DNA of 20,571 nt from an uncultured Chloroflexota bacterium (GCA_937927665.1 CALBRY010000428.1:1-20571), one strand, 5' to 3'. Counted from the stretch's first letter, positions 8,201 through 15,478 are shown. Made by a program: numbers and translations. Notes: generated by a model not told the origin, from the sequence alone.

Positions 8201-9639
8201 GTGACCAATCCCAGCAGCGGTGATCCTTCCACCAAGCGCCGGAACGCCATCACGATGCTGTCCTCGTCCTCCGCTTGCGAAAGCCTCAAGGTCACATTCG
8301 CCAGCGTTTCGTTCTGTATCCGAACGCGTTCCGCTTCATGTTCGGCGGAGACACGCGCGGTAATGTTGTCGAAGGTGATACCGACCTGATTCCCCGGAAG
8401 CCCGAACGCCTTCACGCTGTACGCGACCCCGATTGCGCCATCTTCCGCGAAGTTCACATTTTCAGCCGTCCACACGCCGCCGTTTTTGGCAATTTCTGCA
8501 TACGTGGCTGGAATCTCGGTGTCTTTCGTATTCGGGAGAATTTCAACGAGGCGCTTGCCGATAAGTGATTCGGTCGGGGCGCTGGTGAGTTCAGCCGCGC
8601 TCGGATTCGCAATCATCATTCGAAGCGATTCCGGTTTATCTGGCGCGTCCAGACGGTATACATGCAGTCCGTTAGGCATGTTCTGGACAATGTCTTGGTA
8701 CAGCCTGACCTGTGCAAACCGGCGGGCGTTCTGTACAGCCACCGCGATCTGACTTGCCAGTGCCGAGAAAACGCGGATGTCGTCGTCGTTGAAGCGTTCG
8801 ACATGGATATCTTGAATATCCAACACCCCCAGCGTTACACCACCAGCGATCATCGGTAGAGCCATTTCTGAGCGCGTCTCAGGAAGCATAGGATTAGGGA
8901 GATAATCCGCTTCAAGCAGCACGTCATTCACGATCGCGCCGCGCCCCGTTCGGGCTGCACGGGCGACGACCGAACGCGGCGCATTCGTAGCGATGCGATG
9001 TGCGCGCCGCATCATGAACTTACCAACTTCACCCGCCCCGGCGGCGAGCATGAGATAATCTCCCTGCTCGCTGAGCAAATACACATGGGCATGATAGAAG
9101 TTAAAACGCTCTTTGGTGAGGTTCGATACCAATCCAAGCAGTTCGGTAATTTCCAAAACACCGCTGGCGGCGCTGCTGACTTCAGCGACCAACTCAAGCT
9201 CACGAACACGCTGCGCGGCGACTTGTTCCGCCCGCCTGCGCGCCGTGATGTCGCTCATGGTGTTCAGACCGGCAAAGATTTTGCCGCTGTCATCGTACAA
9301 GGGGACAAAGCTCACGTTGAATAGGCGATCCGCATATTCAGCTTCATAGTGTGAGGATTGTCCGTTTAGGGCTGCGCGATAGGGTATTTCGGCGCGTGCA
9401 GCGACGTCGGGCGGGAAGATTTCAGAAACCGTCTTGCCTTCCATCGACTGTTTATCTAGACCGACTTCCGCAAGTGCGCGACCGTCAACCAGTAAATATC
9501 GTAAGTTGTGGTCAAACACGATGACTGCGCCGTCCGGCAGGTTGCTTGCCACAATGCGGTACAGTTGATCTGTTTGAAGCGGAGATTTTCCGCTTCCATG
9601 TTGAATGCTTGATGTTTCTTCAAGGGGCGCAGTGGTCAT
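5251..9639 (-). CDS. Large soluble multi-PAS/GAF sensor histidine kinase
   Basis: A 1462-residue kinase without signal peptide or membrane helix, so it senses inside the cell. Domains by eye: PAS 25-135, GAF 148-308, PAS 312-430, divergent GAF 445-612, GAF 628-790, PAS 800-915, GAF 922-1085, PAS 1088-1205, a short coiled coil, HisKA with ANMSHELRTPLNS (phospho-accepting His1242), and HATPase_c 1345-1458 with N box (NLVSNAIKF), G1 (DTGMGIP) and GGTGLGL. Three of the GAFs share YHAH, LAAGAG, VARAAR, NDV, LPNP, EMA and GVLD blocks, a subfamily I associate with Chloroflexota kinases. No receiver or Hpt domain is attached. The ATG at 9639 has a strong GAGG six bases upstream. It is the first gene of a leftward cluster with four intact receivers, which are its likely partners. 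The ligand (redox, gas or small molecule) cannot be read. Confidence 0.95.
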   Translation of the reverse strand: MTTAPLEETSSIQHGSGKSPLQTDQLYRIVASNLPDGAVIVFDHNLRYLLVDGRALAEVGLDKQSMEGKTVSEIFPPDVAARAEIPYRAALNGQSSHYEAEYADRLFNVSFVPLYDDSGKIFAGLNTMSDITARRRAEQVAAQRVRELELVAEVSSAASGVLEITELLGLVSNLTKERFNFYHAHVYLLSEQGDYLMLAAGAGEVGKFMMRRAHRIATNAPRSVVARAARTGRGAIVNDVLLEADYLPNPMLPETRSEMALPMIAGGVTLGVLDIQDIHVERFNDDDIRVFSALASQIAVAVQNARRFAQVRLYQDIVQNMPNGLHVYRLDAPDKPESLRMMIANPSAAELTSAPTESLIGKRLVEILPNTKDTEIPATYAEIAKNGGVWTAENVNFAEDGAIGVAYSVKAFGLPGNQVGITFDNITARVSAEHEAERVRIQNETLANVTLRLSQAEDEDSIVMAFRRLVEGSPLLGLVTLSYVDTDEAGNPTEINIKSAVDEHGNLLPISAMPVGSIKASDYPLMSVLYDNPNEAMIFGDLASLPGVDDSVAAAMKALNVQSGAIFPLRSASSWIGIMSILWTEPHNFSDAERQLFQDVLPALNAVVGSRRQYLYTVEAERFAQRLSQNLQTVSEIGTQVSNILDLDQMLTTASDLIKSRFNRYHAHIYLLNETGETLVLAAGAGNTGRTMKARRHSIPVARESSLVARAARTLQGVIENDVSSAPDFLPNPLLAETQSEMAVPLIAADTLIGVLDVQANEVNAFDASDVFIQTTLASQLAANIQNIRDVEQIRRSREQVARIYDLSVDLVGTATHEGYLKTINDSWTRILGWSAEELTSRPFIEFVHPEDRQPTLDEFARQIGMGNASVSFDNRYLCKDGSFRWLSWNAVPVASEGLTYFVTRDVTDRVQYEKAIERRARQLETVAEVSAAITTVFDRDELLQKVADLTKAAFDLYHAHVYLVNDSADYLLLAAGAGAPGALMKARGHRISISHVHSMVARAARSKEIVIENDVSSAPDFLPNPLLPDTRAEMALPLILGDRVLGVLDVQSDVANVFRADDAKVLATLTAQIAVAVENTNVVQRVLLTERAVENSTSGLTISDATKPERPIIYANPALAKMFGVSAESLIGRGLSLPQFGSTSPEMLADVGAAFAEGRQLTTVLELARADGTTLFDELQLSPIFNARGQLTHFVGVHTDITERLEIERRREATLRDAEATAERLREVDRLKSQFLANMSHELRTPLNSIIGYSEILLDGDDGELSEEAVEDVETIHNSGRHLLSLINDVLDLAKIEAGEMRLDRVPCDVIKIANDVVHAAQVLMGTKTLALTVETSGDIPLAQADPIRVRQILMNLVSNAIKFTEKGGVTIRVQPGDSNRLNVSVSDTGMGIPQDFLNVVFEQFRQIDGSTTRRAGGTGLGLTITRHLVQMHQGDITVESRVGEGSTFRFTLPLAETTPA

Positions 9640-9675
9640 AGGTTACCTCAAGTTCCCTTGTACAGACGATGGGAT

Positions 9676-9689
9676 GTCATAATTGTGAC
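9676..9689. promoter_or_regulatory. Near-palindromic candidate operator in the divergent kinase/exported-protein region
   Basis: GTCATAATTGTGAC reads almost identically on both strands, with outer arms GTCA/TGAC and an AT-rich core. It lies 37 bases upstream of the histidine kinase start and about 120 bases before the -10 of the divergent gene. The size and symmetry suit a dimeric transcription factor. No factor is identified, and a 14-bp near-palindrome can occur by chance. Confidence 0.35.
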
Positions 9690-9805
9690 TTCTTCTACAA
9701 AGATGTGGAGAAAATTCACAACCTAAGTGTAAAGTAAAACATCCTGTGGTCAGGATTAAGGTTCTCTGTCTTCTCCAACCCCCGCGCGCACAAATTGAAT
9801 ATCGC

Positions 9806-9811
9806 TATAAT
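9806..9811 (+). promoter_or_regulatory. Candidate -10 element for the exported protein gene
   Basis: A perfect TATAAT preceded by CGC lies 51 bases upstream of the start codon at 9863, which would give a leader of about 45 bases with a GAGGAG ribosome site. No recognisable -35 sits at the usual distance; the region there is CCCGCGCG. The context ATATCGCTATAAT matches the extended -10 type seen at other plus-strand genes in this window. Confidence 0.55.
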
Positions 9812-9862
9812 GGCAAGAGTAATCTTGGCACCGCGTTTCACACCTGCATTGAGGAGAACAAT

Positions 9863-10759
9863 ATGCGTATAACTCGTGTTAGCTCCGCCCTCTTACTAGT
9901 GATCAGTGCACTGCTTTTACTTCCCGCGTTGGTACAAGCCCAAGACCTTCCACCCGGTGTAAGCGTCACATGTGATAACGGCGCGACATTCGAAAATGGT
10001 GTGGAAGTCATCATCATCCAGATGCGATCTGGCTTCACGTACACGGCGACAGCAATCGGCATTGACGGTTTTGACCCCGTTCTGGCAGTCCTTGATGAAA
10101 GCGGCGACGGACTGTGTAATGACGATGCACCCGAAGCAGCCGAATATGAAATTGATCTTCCCACAACGGGCAGAGTGAACGGCACCAGTTTCAGCTCTCA
10201 GGTAACGTTCGACCAGAACAGTTCGGAAGCATTCGCGGATATTTCGATTATCGTCGGCGGATATAACAGCATGGTCGGCGAGTTTGTCCTCGTCGTCGAA
10301 GGCATGGCGGTCACAGCGGCGGATGGTTCAGGCGACCCCTTTAACGTACGCTTGACCCCCGGAATGGTTGCGTCTGGTGTACCGTTCACCACCTATATGA
10401 TCGGTCGCGAAACCTCCGTTGATCCACTGTTCTACCGCATTGATAGCGATATGAACGCGATTGAAGACAGCGATGGCAATGTCGTCGCTTGTGACGATGG
10501 CGGGGATGCCAGCCGCTGCTGGGGTGAAAGCATCTCACTCGACGGCAGCACCATTTCTGACGGAGCGCGCACGGTTGAAGCCGACGCGTTCGACTCCATG
10601 CTGAGTTTCGACCTGAACGGACTCGAACTCAATGACGATCCCGATTTCAACTTCTTCAACTTCCTCTTCACCAGCTATAACCAGAGCACGACCGGACAAT
10701 ATGTTCTGGCGTTCCACATGGGTACAGCCGAAGTCGAAGGCGGATCAGCAGGCAAGTAA
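9863..10759 (+). CDS. Exported protein of unknown function with two related modules
   Basis: A 298-residue protein beginning with a classical signal peptide: MRI-TRV, a hydrophobic core about residues 8-21, and a PALVQAQ cleavage region. GAGGAG lies 6 bases before the ATG at 9863; the frame is open 39 codons further upstream, but that part has no coding character. The mature part is acidic and beta-rich, with few Cys. Two segments look related. One has TYTATAIGIDGFDPVLAVLD followed by LCNDDAPEA. The other has TTYMIGRETSVDPLFYRID followed by VACDDGGDASRCW. Both resemble the pattern of bacterial pre-peptidase C-terminal (PPC) type domains, in which a 'pressure/quality' strand and a C-x-D-D turn recur. 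That similarity is by eye and weak. The gene stands alone between a divergent kinase and a terminator. No catalytic motif is visible; a surface or extracellular structural or binding role is the most that can be inferred. Confidence 0.8.
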   Translation: MRITRVSSALLLVISALLLLPALVQAQDLPPGVSVTCDNGATFENGVEVIIIQMRSGFTYTATAIGIDGFDPVLAVLDESGDGLCNDDAPEAAEYEIDLPTTGRVNGTSFSSQVTFDQNSSEAFADISIIVGGYNSMVGEFVLVVEGMAVTAADGSGDPFNVRLTPGMVASGVPFTTYMIGRETSVDPLFYRIDSDMNAIEDSDGNVVACDDGGDASRCWGESISLDGSTISDGARTVEADAFDSMLSFDLNGLELNDDPDFNFFNFLFTSYNQSTTGQYVLAFHMGTAEVEGGSAGK

Positions 10760-10777
10760 CGCCTAAAGATTCACATC

Positions 10778-10815
10778 AAAAAGGGCGCAGAGCATGTTAG
10801 CTCTGCGCCCTTTTT
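10778..10815. terminator. Bidirectional intrinsic terminator
   Basis: AAAAAGGGCGCAGAGC (10778-10793) pairs perfectly with GCTCTGCGCCCTTTTT (10800-10815) around a 6-base loop. The A-run and T-run flank a GC-rich stem, so it works in both directions. It lies 18 bases after the stop of the exported protein gene and 10 bases before the stop of the convergent glycosyltransferase gene, serving both. Confidence 0.93.
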
Positions 10816-10825
10816 ATTTGATCGC

Positions 10826-13501
10826 TCAACGCACCTCGAACTGACCGATCACCGCGTAATCGTTCCCATCTGCCCACGGATAGCGCTCCCCGGTTTGCGC
10901 CGAATACCACCCCGCGATCACCGTCACCTCTCCTGCCGAAGCAAGCGCATTCCATTCGAGCGTATGCGAATCAACGATGATTTCTCCGTCACGCCATCCC
11001 GTTGTCGGGCGTGATCCTGTGACAGGCTGCATATCACTCTGCGCGATCACCACCCCATCGCGGTTGAGCATCTGCACAAATACGGTCGCGCCTGCTTGAT
11101 CGGGCGGTGTCGCGCCGAGCGCTCGCCACAGCAGCGTGATCTCCGGCAGTTCGGTCAGCGAAAACACCGGGTCAGCCGCCGCGCCGAGCAGTTCCGCATA
11201 AGTCGGGATGCGCGCATCAAGCGAGATGTTAAACGCGGGAACATCCGTGAGATACGACTGCGATTCCACAACAAAACGCGCGATTACCTGACCGTCAGGC
11301 AGTCGTATTTCGGCTTCACCTGTCGGCGCGTCTGCGGGGATCGTAAGCCGTCGCCAATCGAGCAGATAGCCGCCGTTCAGTCGATCCGTTTGTTCGGGTG
11401 GCAGCGTGATCGACCACGCACCATCCACAGCCGCCGCCGTGATCGCTGTCAGTTCGCCTTCACCCTCCCAAACAAGTGTCAAAACGTGCGTTGTACCATT
11501 CTGCGGATCAGGCGAAAAATCGGTCAGCATCCCCATCCGCAGCGAATCCGTCACCGAAACCCATTCGGGATCGAGTCGATCCCAATTCGGATTTCCAACC
11601 TGCCAGTTCGCCCCCGGTTGAACATTCCACGTACCCACCACGAGATCGCGCCCGGATACCGTACCTGTCTGCGGTAGATACCCGGAAAAACGCCTATCCA
11701 AATCGTACAAGCGAACCATGATCTGATACGCGCCGGGGGGCGCGCCAACAGGCAGCCGAACGCGCGGAAATGCCATCAGTAGTTCGCCGGGTTCGGCGCT
11801 CTCGCTCGTTCGCCCATCAGCCGATGCGATAATCGGGTTGACGCTTGCGATTTCCCCCGCGATCGGGTGAATCACCGAAATCCTCGCTTTGAGTTCACCA
11901 TCAAACGGACGGGAGAGCGTGATCATCAGCGGCACGCACAGCGCTTGATCCGCCGTATAATCCTGCGGAAGCGCCCCTATGTGAGTCAAACGCGCCGCCT
12001 CGCCCAACTCGTCACCAAACGGAATATCGAGCGGAGTCAACTCGAACGCGCGCAGCGACGGCGCGCGATACGTGTAATTCGTCATGCCATACGTTGTGAA
12101 TGACTCCGGTTCGGCGGTTGTGCCGTCTTCGAGCAAACACCCCATCATGCCGCGATAATCCGCACGCTGCGTGTACCACACGTTAAGCGCGATATCTCCG
12201 CTGGTGGGCAGCATCGGCACGATCTCCGCCATATCTGCCCCTTCCGGCAGCGTGATCCGGTCAGCCGTCACGCCAAGCCGATCCCAGTAGTACGCCAGTT
12301 CGTAGCGATCCGCATATGACCACGCGATCACCGAGTCCGATTCGGTCAGCGTATCGGCGTAATACTGCACCATGCCGCGCGCGTCATCATGCCGGAATCG
12401 GCTTTCGGGATCGAATGCTGTGATGATCGAGATCACACTGAATCCAACAATGATCGCAGCGATCACCCCGCCGAGCCTTTTACCATGCGCGAGTGCCACG
12501 CCGAACCCGACCGCCATCAGCGGCGCGATCATGACGACGTAACGCCCGTGAAACTCGTTTCCAAGCACGATCAGCGCCGCGATCAAGCCCGCCGTCAGCA
12601 CGATCACATGGAGGAGCATCCAGCGCGCTTGACGGACGAGTAAAGTCAGCCCGCCGAAGCTGATCAACAGCGTGATCAAGATGACCAACGAAATCCCCCG
12701 GTTTTCGTACCCGGCGATCACGCGCTCATACGGGACAAACCAGAAGCTCGTCCATACATCATACAAAAACCACCCGTTGATTTGCGGCGCACTCGTGATC
12801 GCGCTGTTTGCGCTGCCCAAATCGAGAAAGCGCGTCACGAAGTACGGCAGCCACAGCCCGACAACGATCCCCTGCCCGATCCCCCACACCCGCCAATCCG
12901 GCACACGAATCGAACGGCGTGACACCCACACCACCAGCGTGATCACATTCAACCACAGCACGATCACAGGAGCAGAATTGTGGGAGTACAATAGTCCCAA
13001 TTCGCACGCAAGCAAGACGATCCAAGCGCCCCGTGACGGGCGTGTGATCAATCGGTGCCATGCCAGCGCCGCGCTGGTGACGAACAGCGCCATCAGCGTA
13101 TACATGCGCGCTTCTTGCGAAGCCCACCACAACAGCGGCAAAAAAGCTGTCAGCGCCGCCGCGAACAGCCCCCCTGTTTCGCGGTGTCTTTCTAAACTCA
13201 AACTTTTCCCCAACTGGTACGCAATCGGGATCAGTGGCATACTAAGGATCAGAGAAAACAAGCGTAAAGCGAATTCACTTTCACCCCACACACGCGCTGC
13301 AAGATGCAGTAGGATATAGTAGAGCGGTGGATTCGTCGCATCGGCATTAGCAGAGTCAATCAACGTCGGCTGAACAGCCGCGTTCCACGAATAGCCCTCA
13401 TCGAACCACACACTCTGCCCGCCAATCTCATGGAGTTTGAGCGCTGTAGAAGCGATCAGGCAGGTTAATATAAATACCCATCGGATTGATTTTAGGGTCA
13501 T
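10826..13501 (-). CDS. GT-C membrane glycosyltransferase (GT39/PMT/ArnT-like) with large C-terminal extracytoplasmic region
   Basis: An 891-residue protein from the ATG at 13501. It begins MTLKSIRWVF with a first membrane helix, followed by GGQSVWFDEGYSW, whose D34-E35 fits the catalytic acidic pair of the first outer loop in GT39/PMT enzymes. NPPLYYILLHLAARVWGES and a long series of helices to about residue 370, including HGRYVVMIAPL, complete the GT-C pattern. Such enzymes move a sugar from a polyprenyl-phosphate donor to protein, lipid or cell-surface glycan outside the membrane. Residues about 370-891 are soluble and beta-rich; no named domain was recognised in them. A GTG at 13558 would extend the protein by 19 residues; I prefer 13501 because the hydrophobic helix follows directly. 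The gene is convergent with the exported protein gene and divergent from the FHA gene. Acceptor and sugar are unknown. Confidence 0.85.
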   Translation of the reverse strand: MTLKSIRWVFILTCLIASTALKLHEIGGQSVWFDEGYSWNAAVQPTLIDSANADATNPPLYYILLHLAARVWGESEFALRLFSLILSMPLIPIAYQLGKSLSLERHRETGGLFAAALTAFLPLLWWASQEARMYTLMALFVTSAALAWHRLITRPSRGAWIVLLACELGLLYSHNSAPVIVLWLNVITLVVWVSRRSIRVPDWRVWGIGQGIVVGLWLPYFVTRFLDLGSANSAITSAPQINGWFLYDVWTSFWFVPYERVIAGYENRGISLVILITLLISFGGLTLLVRQARWMLLHVIVLTAGLIAALIVLGNEFHGRYVVMIAPLMAVGFGVALAHGKRLGGVIAAIIVGFSVISIITAFDPESRFRHDDARGMVQYYADTLTESDSVIAWSYADRYELAYYWDRLGVTADRITLPEGADMAEIVPMLPTSGDIALNVWYTQRADYRGMMGCLLEDGTTAEPESFTTYGMTNYTYRAPSLRAFELTPLDIPFGDELGEAARLTHIGALPQDYTADQALCVPLMITLSRPFDGELKARISVIHPIAGEIASVNPIIASADGRTSESAEPGELLMAFPRVRLPVGAPPGAYQIMVRLYDLDRRFSGYLPQTGTVSGRDLVVGTWNVQPGANWQVGNPNWDRLDPEWVSVTDSLRMGMLTDFSPDPQNGTTHVLTLVWEGEGELTAITAAAVDGAWSITLPPEQTDRLNGGYLLDWRRLTIPADAPTGEAEIRLPDGQVIARFVVESQSYLTDVPAFNISLDARIPTYAELLGAAADPVFSLTELPEITLLWRALGATPPDQAGATVFVQMLNRDGVVIAQSDMQPVTGSRPTTGWRDGEIIVDSHTLEWNALASAGEVTVIAGWYSAQTGERYPWADGNDYAVIGQFEVR

Positions 13502-13539
13502 ACTGGTTATCTCACGTAAGACACGTTGCAGATAGAGAA

Positions 13540-13569
13540 TTGTTGGGTTTACAATCACAATGCTATTAT
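13540..13569 (+). promoter_or_regulatory. Candidate promoter for the FHA protein gene
   Basis: TTGTTG (13540-13545), an 18-base spacer and TATTAT (13564-13569), with TGC just before the -10 (extended -10). This gives a leader of about 40 bases to the start codon at 13617. It falls in the 115-base divergent gap shared with the glycosyltransferase. Confidence 0.55.
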
Positions 13570-13616
13570 CTGCTTTGGTTGCTGTACCGAATAGATTGTA
13601 AGAGGCGGATGGATTT

Positions 13617-14861
13617 ATGGTAGATCAACATGATAAACAGCAGAACCCTGATGGTCCTGTGCCTCAGCCGCCGCCTGCTGCCCAACCCTCTGCGGAAACT
13701 TCGGAGCCGCGCCATGAGCCGGAAACACCCGCATCGGCTCAGACTACGAGCGCGCCCCCTGCTGCTGCCCGTCCTCCTGCCGAAACAGGCTTGGACATGC
13801 GCCCTGCTGTTGAAGGTGCGCCCATGAATGAAGAAAAAGATGCAAAACCCGATCCGGTTGAGCCTCCGCCGAACCCCGTTGAAAGCAAAGACGCCGCGAA
13901 ACCTGATCCGGTTGCACCACCCGCTGCGAAAGCCGATCCGGTTGCACCGCCCGCTGCGAAAGCCGATCCGGTTGTACCGCCTGCCGCGAAAGCCGATCCG
14001 GTTGCACCGCCTGCCGCGAAACCTGATCCGGTTGCACCACCTGCTGCTGAAAAACCGGGCTTGACGATGCCCGGTCAACCGCCGAAAACACCCGAAGACT
14101 CGGCAATTTCGATGGCACAGCCAAAATCGGGAACGCGCCCACTGCCCAAACCAGAGGAGATCATTTTGCCCCAAACCACAGAACCGGAAGCATCCCCATC
14201 TGCTTCGTCCGCTGCATCCAACTCAGCTTCCGCGCCAGAAGGCAAAGAAGCCGCGAAGCCGCGTCCGGTTTTCGAAGAATGTCCACACTGCGGCTATCAC
14301 AATCGTGTTGGTACGCTGATCTGCGACAACTGTAAACGGGCAATTGTGAAAACAGCGGTGGAAGGTGTCAGCACCAAGCCGTTTAACGAAGGCGAAAGCG
14401 CAGCCCGGGAAGCAGCCGCCGCCGCCGATTCAAGCGCAAGTTCTCCACAAAATCGCCCGATCAGCGTCACCGATTTGATCGCGGCGGTGAAATCTGCCGG
14501 AACAGATGTGTTTGATCCTGATATGGTGCTGCGTTTTGAGATTGAAGGTTCACCACAGCCGATCATTTTCTACCCGAAGCCGGAAACGCACATCGGACGA
14601 CGCGATCCAATGACCGGAGTCACGCCAGAAATCGACCTGACAGCATTCGCAGGCTACCGGATGGGTGTCAGCCGTGATCATTGTGTTTTGCGGTTGAAAG
14701 ACAAGCGGCTTGAACTGACCGACCTCGGCAGCAGCAACGGCACGAGCCTGAACGGAATGAAACTTCAGCCTCACGCCGTGCATATTCTGCGCGACGGTGA
14801 CGAATTGATGCTCGGTAAGATGGTTGTTCGCGTGATCTTCCAGAAGCGCAAGACGAACTAA
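13617..14861 (+). CDS. Pro/Ala-rich repeat, zinc-ribbon and FHA-domain protein
   Basis: A 414-residue protein in three parts. Residues 1 to about 200 are low-complexity, rich in Pro, Ala, Glu and Lys, with five 10-residue repeats of the DPVAPPAAKA type. Residues about 222-239 form a zinc ribbon with ECPHCGYHNR and LICDNCKRA (C222, C225, C236, C239). Residues about 304-410 are an FHA domain with HIGRRD, VSRDHC (352-357) and LGSSNGTSLNG, so the phosphothreonine-binding residues (Arg, Ser, Asn) are present. FHA domains bind phosphothreonine on partner proteins, commonly targets of Ser/Thr kinases; no such kinase is in this window. No signal peptide or membrane helix is visible. The start at 13617 has GAGG 11 bases upstream. 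An intrinsic terminator follows, so it is probably a single-gene unit. Partner and process are unknown. Confidence 0.88.
   Translation: MVDQHDKQQNPDGPVPQPPPAAQPSAETSEPRHEPETPASAQTTSAPPAAARPPAETGLDMRPAVEGAPMNEEKDAKPDPVEPPPNPVESKDAAKPDPVAPPAAKADPVAPPAAKADPVVPPAAKADPVAPPAAKPDPVAPPAAEKPGLTMPGQPPKTPEDSAISMAQPKSGTRPLPKPEEIILPQTTEPEASPSASSAASNSASAPEGKEAAKPRPVFEECPHCGYHNRVGTLICDNCKRAIVKTAVEGVSTKPFNEGESAAREAAAAADSSASSPQNRPISVTDLIAAVKSAGTDVFDPDMVLRFEIEGSPQPIIFYPKPETHIGRRDPMTGVTPEIDLTAFAGYRMGVSRDHCVLRLKDKRLELTDLGSSNGTSLNGMKLQPHAVHILRDGDELMLGKMVVRVIFQKRKTN
13905..14054 (+). repeat. Five tandem 30-bp in-frame repeats
   Basis: Five head-to-tail units start at 13905, 13935, 13965, 13995 and 14025, each opening with GATCCGGTTG and encoding DPVAPPAAKA or a close variant (VVPP in the third, KP at the fourth junction, AEK in the last). 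Units differ by few, mostly synonymous or conservative changes, and keep the frame, which points to recent expansion by slippage or unequal exchange. A further GATCCGGTTG at 13851 lies outside the 30-bp phase. Confidence 0.92.
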
Positions 14862-14897
14862 CGGCAAGCATCACCCGCTGATCATTCGCGGAAAACG

Positions 14898-14936
14898 AAG
14901 GGACAGGAGCAGTCAGTGACTCCCGTCCCTTTTTTG
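14898..14936. terminator. Intrinsic terminator after the FHA gene, possibly bidirectional
   Basis: AAGGGACAGGAG (14898-14909) pairs with CTCCCGTCCCTT (14920-14931) with one mismatch and a 10-base loop, followed by a T run on the plus strand. On the minus strand the stem is followed by CGTTTTCC, so it may also end the convergent Roadblock gene, whose stop is at 14955. Confidence 0.88.
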
Positions 14937-14954
14937 TTCGCATGATCCGGCGAA

Positions 14955-15362
14955 TTAACGCGGGGATTCGAGAATTTCCGCAACTTGCGCCGCCGCTTTT
15001 CGCGTGGCAAACAACACTTGACTGAAGCGCGCCCCTTTTTCTGCAAGCACTGCCAGCGCCGCCCGTCCAGCCGGATAGACGACGATCACGCCCTCTTCGC
15101 CCTCCATCAACAGCCGTTCCAGATCGCCTTGAGCGAGCCGACGTAGAGTTCTTTCAGCAAGGCTGATAATGGTGGAACTCATCGCCGCGACCTGTGGACT
15201 GCTCGTCGGGTTTTGATGAGGATTGTCCTCATCGCCGGGTGGGTACGCGGCAACGAGCAGCCCATCATTATTGACGATCACCGACGCTTTCACACCATCG
15301 ACAGCGATGTGCAGGGTCTTTAAGGTACGCTCCAGAATTTCGCTCCGATATTCCTGAGCCAT
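14955..15362 (-). CDS. Roadblock/LC7-domain protein
   Basis: A 135-residue protein filling one Roadblock/LC7 domain: YRSEILERTLKTL helix, VDGVKASVIVNNDGLLVAAYPPG strands, AAMSSTIISLAERTLRRL helix, then GEEGVIVVYPAGRAALAVLA and a C-terminal helix. Members such as MglB act as regulators (often GAPs) of small Ras-like GTPases, or as subunits of switch complexes. No MglA-type GTPase gene is in this window. The frame is open 27 codons further upstream, but the clear promoter at 15443-15415 lies inside that extension, so the ATG at 15362 is the real start, with a leader of about 45 bases. The gene converges on the FHA gene across a shared terminator. A role in cell polarity or signalling is only inferred from the family. 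Confidence 0.87.
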   Translation of the reverse strand: MAQEYRSEILERTLKTLHIAVDGVKASVIVNNDGLLVAAYPPGDEDNPHQNPTSSPQVAAMSSTIISLAERTLRRLAQGDLERLLMEGEEGVIVVYPAGRAALAVLAEKGARFSQVLFATRKAAAQVAEILESPR

Positions 15363-15414
15363 TCCGTTATTCTCGATTCTCGAAGGTTGACGATTCGTGA
15401 ATACACATACCCTG

Positions 15415-15443
15415 AGTATAACGGAACGTTCACTCTGGCTCAA
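15415..15443 (-). promoter_or_regulatory. Sigma70-type promoter for the Roadblock/LC7 gene
   Basis: On the minus strand TTGAGC (15443-15438) and TATACT (15420-15415) are separated by exactly 17 bases. Transcription would start near 15408, giving a leader of about 45 bases to the ATG at 15362. This is the best-formed -35/-10 pair in the window. Confidence 0.7.
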
Positions 15444-15478
15444 TAAGCGTTTGTGAAACCTTTATAAAGTTGTGCGAG

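Noticed and set aside
9704..9720. TGTG-N9-CACA inverted repeat as a CRP/FNR-type site
   Set aside because: Known CRP sites have 8 bases between these arms and better inner bases; spacing is off by one and no CRP-like gene is seen here.
12672..13319. Plus-strand open frame of 215 codons
   Set aside because: Antisense to the membrane helices of the glycosyltransferase; no coding features.
13905..14054. Regular 30-bp repeats as a possible CRISPR array
   Set aside because: Units are directly adjacent without spacers and stay in frame within a coding region.
13566..14174. Long minus-strand open frame rich in Arg, Gly and Phe with repeats, opposite the FHA gene
   Set aside because: It is the antisense reading of the 30-bp repeat and adjacent Pro/Ala codons; composition is mirror-like and it has no ribosome site or family features.
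15363..15443. Upstream extension of the Roadblock protein (27 codons)
   Set aside because: A well-formed promoter lies inside it and the domain starts right after the internal ATG.
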